DNA of 64,000 nucleotides from Prostheceraeus crozeri (taxonomy: Eukaryota > Platyhelminthes > Polycladida > Euryleptidae): assembly GCA_907163375.1 (NCBI GenBank), contig CAJQUW010016166.1, forward strand, positions 62,001 through 126,000. Direction: 5' to 3'. Of this stretch, positions 62,540 to 64,000 are shown one piece after another. The translations under genes were made by a program, and so were the position numbers. Below the pieces are notes generated by a model, which saw only the letters and a list, made by a program, of their open reading frames with translations, was not told where the DNA came from and searched no databases. Within the stretch, counting starts at the first letter, position 1; every line of letters starts with the position of its first letter.

Positions 62540-63931
62540 ATACATTCGCTAAGGCCGAGGAGAGCTTATGTCGTCTTCTCAGGTCTCAGAAGGAGAAGAC
62601 GGTCGAAGTTGTTGCCGGTGTAAGTGCAAATATGATTTTCTTTTTAGTGCTTGATATTTTTCTCAACTGCCTTCAGTACTTCATACAAAGCTAGTAGAAT
62701 TAATAACTTCATTTCCAACTTTTATTTCGAAAGAAAATTAATCTTGTCGACGCATTTCGTGAAATTGTTAATTGTCATAATTGTTAACATTTTTTTAAAT
62801 TTATGATTGAAAATATTAACTTAGATATCATCAGCACCAATGAAACTAGATCCTTCGTTTTTTTCCTTTATAAAGTCAACCACGATCATCATGTCAGTGT
62901 TTCTGATCACGAAATTGTAGCAAATATTGATGCAGCTAGTTTTGGAACTTTCATGAAAATCAATGTTGTTCAACTTCTCATTCAGGACGAGCTTTGCAAA
63001 TTGTCGAAGGTGGAACTGGTACAACGCATTAGGAAGCTGGTGTTTCAGGTCACCAATCTGCAACGCTTGAATTCCATTTTGATTGAAGATGTCCCGATGA
63101 CCATCTCACGGACTCTGCGATCAATCGTAAGTGAATATTCTCATAATGAAGTAAATAAGCAAAATTCTTAAAAAATTATAATAAAATTAATTTATGCATG
63201 TACACTGAAATGCTAAATATTCAAATAAAAGTACTTATTTTTAAGTTCACGTGCGTCAGGAGGCGAAGAGCTTCACTGATGCTCTCAGTATCGCGGCGAT
63301 GGATACAGGAGAACCCGAGATGGGGATGCTGGAATTCATGGAGGACTATGCTGCCTTAGCTGCCCACAGACCTGCCACTCCAACAATGCCGGCGCATCCA
63401 CAAACCTCAGCCCTTCACGATCCCGTCCAGTCTTCCGCATTTGTTCCAGCACCTGAGCATCCATCACCACCGCCCGTCCACCTTCCTACAACGCCCGTCC
63501 ACCTGCCTACAACGCCCGTCCACCTGCCTACAACGCCCGTCTACTTTCCTGCAACGCCCGTTCACCTACCTCCTACACCTACAGCTTCATCTGTTCTCCG
63601 TGACGTTAAGAATTGTCGTCCACGAACGCCGAGAACCCCGCAGCCGGTTGCTGTTGGCGAAGTTCCTGTCCTAACTGATATCCAAGCACTTGCCATCAAA
63701 GCTTGTCGCCAGTGGAAGAAGCTGGTTAGTGTCATGTTAGGGACAGCGTATGCCAGGAAGCAGTTGGTGCAGCTGAGTGCTGTTCGGTCAAGAGGTGGTG
63801 GACCAGTAGTCAGCTCTAATGTCCGGAACTGGATCTTCAGTAAGTAGAAATATATCTGTTCACATGTATTCTTGGCAGAAACACTCAGATGTCAACCAAG
63901 CAAGTACAAGTTGTTGCAGAGGATTTTTTAA
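62540..63931 (+). CDS. 3' end of a probable host gene, four exons, Pro-rich
   Basis: Proposed exons: 62540-62619 (acceptor 'tttttacag', donor 'gtaagt'; 'AKAEESLCRLLRSQKEKTVE'), 62986-63126 (acceptor 'cttctcattcag', donor 'gtaagt'; helical 'LSKVELVQRIRKLVFQ'), 63260-63839 (acceptor 'gcgtcag', donor 'gtaagt') and 63879-63931 (acceptor 'ttggcag', stop TAA at 63929). All junctions keep one frame. Exon 3 begins 'EAKSFTDALSIAAMDTGEPE', has a Pro-rich part with four to five 'PVHLPTT' repeats, and ends 'LAIKACRQWKKLVSVMLGTA' and 'VVSSNVRNWIF'. The last part has a loose BEN-domain-like look (C...K.LV..ML), not convincing. Codon use is GC-richer than anything else in the window, as expected for a host gene. 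Upstream exons are not identified. Confidence 0.55.
63474..63560 (+). repeat. 21-bp coding minisatellite
   Basis: About four tandem copies of 'cctacaacgcccgtccacct' + 'g' in exon 3, encoding 'PVHLPTT' with variants 'PVYFPAT' and 'PVHLPPT'. The sequence keeps frame with a multiple of three. Confidence 0.8.
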
Positions 63932-64000
63932 GCTAAACCCACTGGGGGGGGGGCATTCTTCAGAAAAACATTTTTATGCCGATTTTGCAAATAAGCTGAC

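Noticed and set aside
63260-63839. Firm BEN-domain call for the host gene
   Set aside because: Only a few positions fit and no profile comparison was possible; left as unknown.
1-64000. tRNA, rRNA or snRNA genes
   Set aside because: No stretch with convincing A/B boxes and cloverleaf was found by eye; absence is not proven.

Overview
The window looks like repeat-rich, AT-rich DNA from an invertebrate animal, probably marine. It holds spliceosomal introns, TATA-type promoters, mariner and hAT transposons, Penelope-like retroelements with GIY-YIG endonucleases, and Polinton/Maverick-type elements. The species cannot be named from the sequence. Almost everything between 3 kb and 55 kb is one 25-bp satellite array invaded again and again by mobile elements. 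Host genes appear only at the edges: exon-like pieces at 1-2.8 kb on the minus strand and a four-exon 3' gene end at 62.5-63.9 kb on the plus strand.

Layout. (a) 1.0-2.8 kb: exon-like coding pieces; one, resembling a transposase-derived (RNase H-fold) protein, is split by a 995-bp TA-flanked MITE (1740-2734). (b) 2.8-3.1 kb: about three copies of a ~102-bp repeat, with one further copy at the far side of the satellite (55.1 kb). (c) 3.08-55.1 kb: the satellite, interrupted in order by: a mariner-like element (4522-15783), which contains a Penelope-like (PLE) composite (5253-15106), which contains a 5.9-kb Polinton-like element (5775-11669); an apparently intact mariner (15894-17304); a decayed hAT (19117-20660); and a 31.2-kb palindromic element (22312-53531), which has a second, also palindromic, 14.6-kb Polinton-like element (38192-52811) inserted in one of its TATA boxes. 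(d) 56-60 kb: a second PLE remnant with inverted ends, a related 0.44-kb fold-back, and a 0.68-kb MITE with an 8-bp target duplication. (e) 60-64 kb: mostly non-coding, then the 3' exons of a probable host gene with a Pro-rich 'PVHLPTT' repeat.

The most unusual material is the pair of large palindromes. The outer element (about 16.6 kb without its passenger) has Polinton-style ends (AGTAGT...ACTACT, 6-bp duplication ATCATA), but its genes are not the usual Polinton set: a Cys/His protein, a coiled-coil protein, several unrecognised proteins and a DnaQ/DEDDh-like exonuclease, each present in both arms or nearly so. The inner element and the 5.9-kb element share termini (AGTAATGGG...) and genes: adenain-type protease, retroviral-type integrase, a capsid-like protein and small Gly-rich hydrophobic proteins. 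They also carry a parvovirus-VP1-like phospholipase A2 domain that, in the inner element, lies in the same reading frame as the integrase. No polymerase B was seen in any of them. They are treated here as fossils.

The PLE composite carries three copies of a hammerhead-ribozyme-like motif with a minimal stem III and a swapped 3-8 core pair. All coordinates and comparisons were made by eye; identities are impressions, not computed values.
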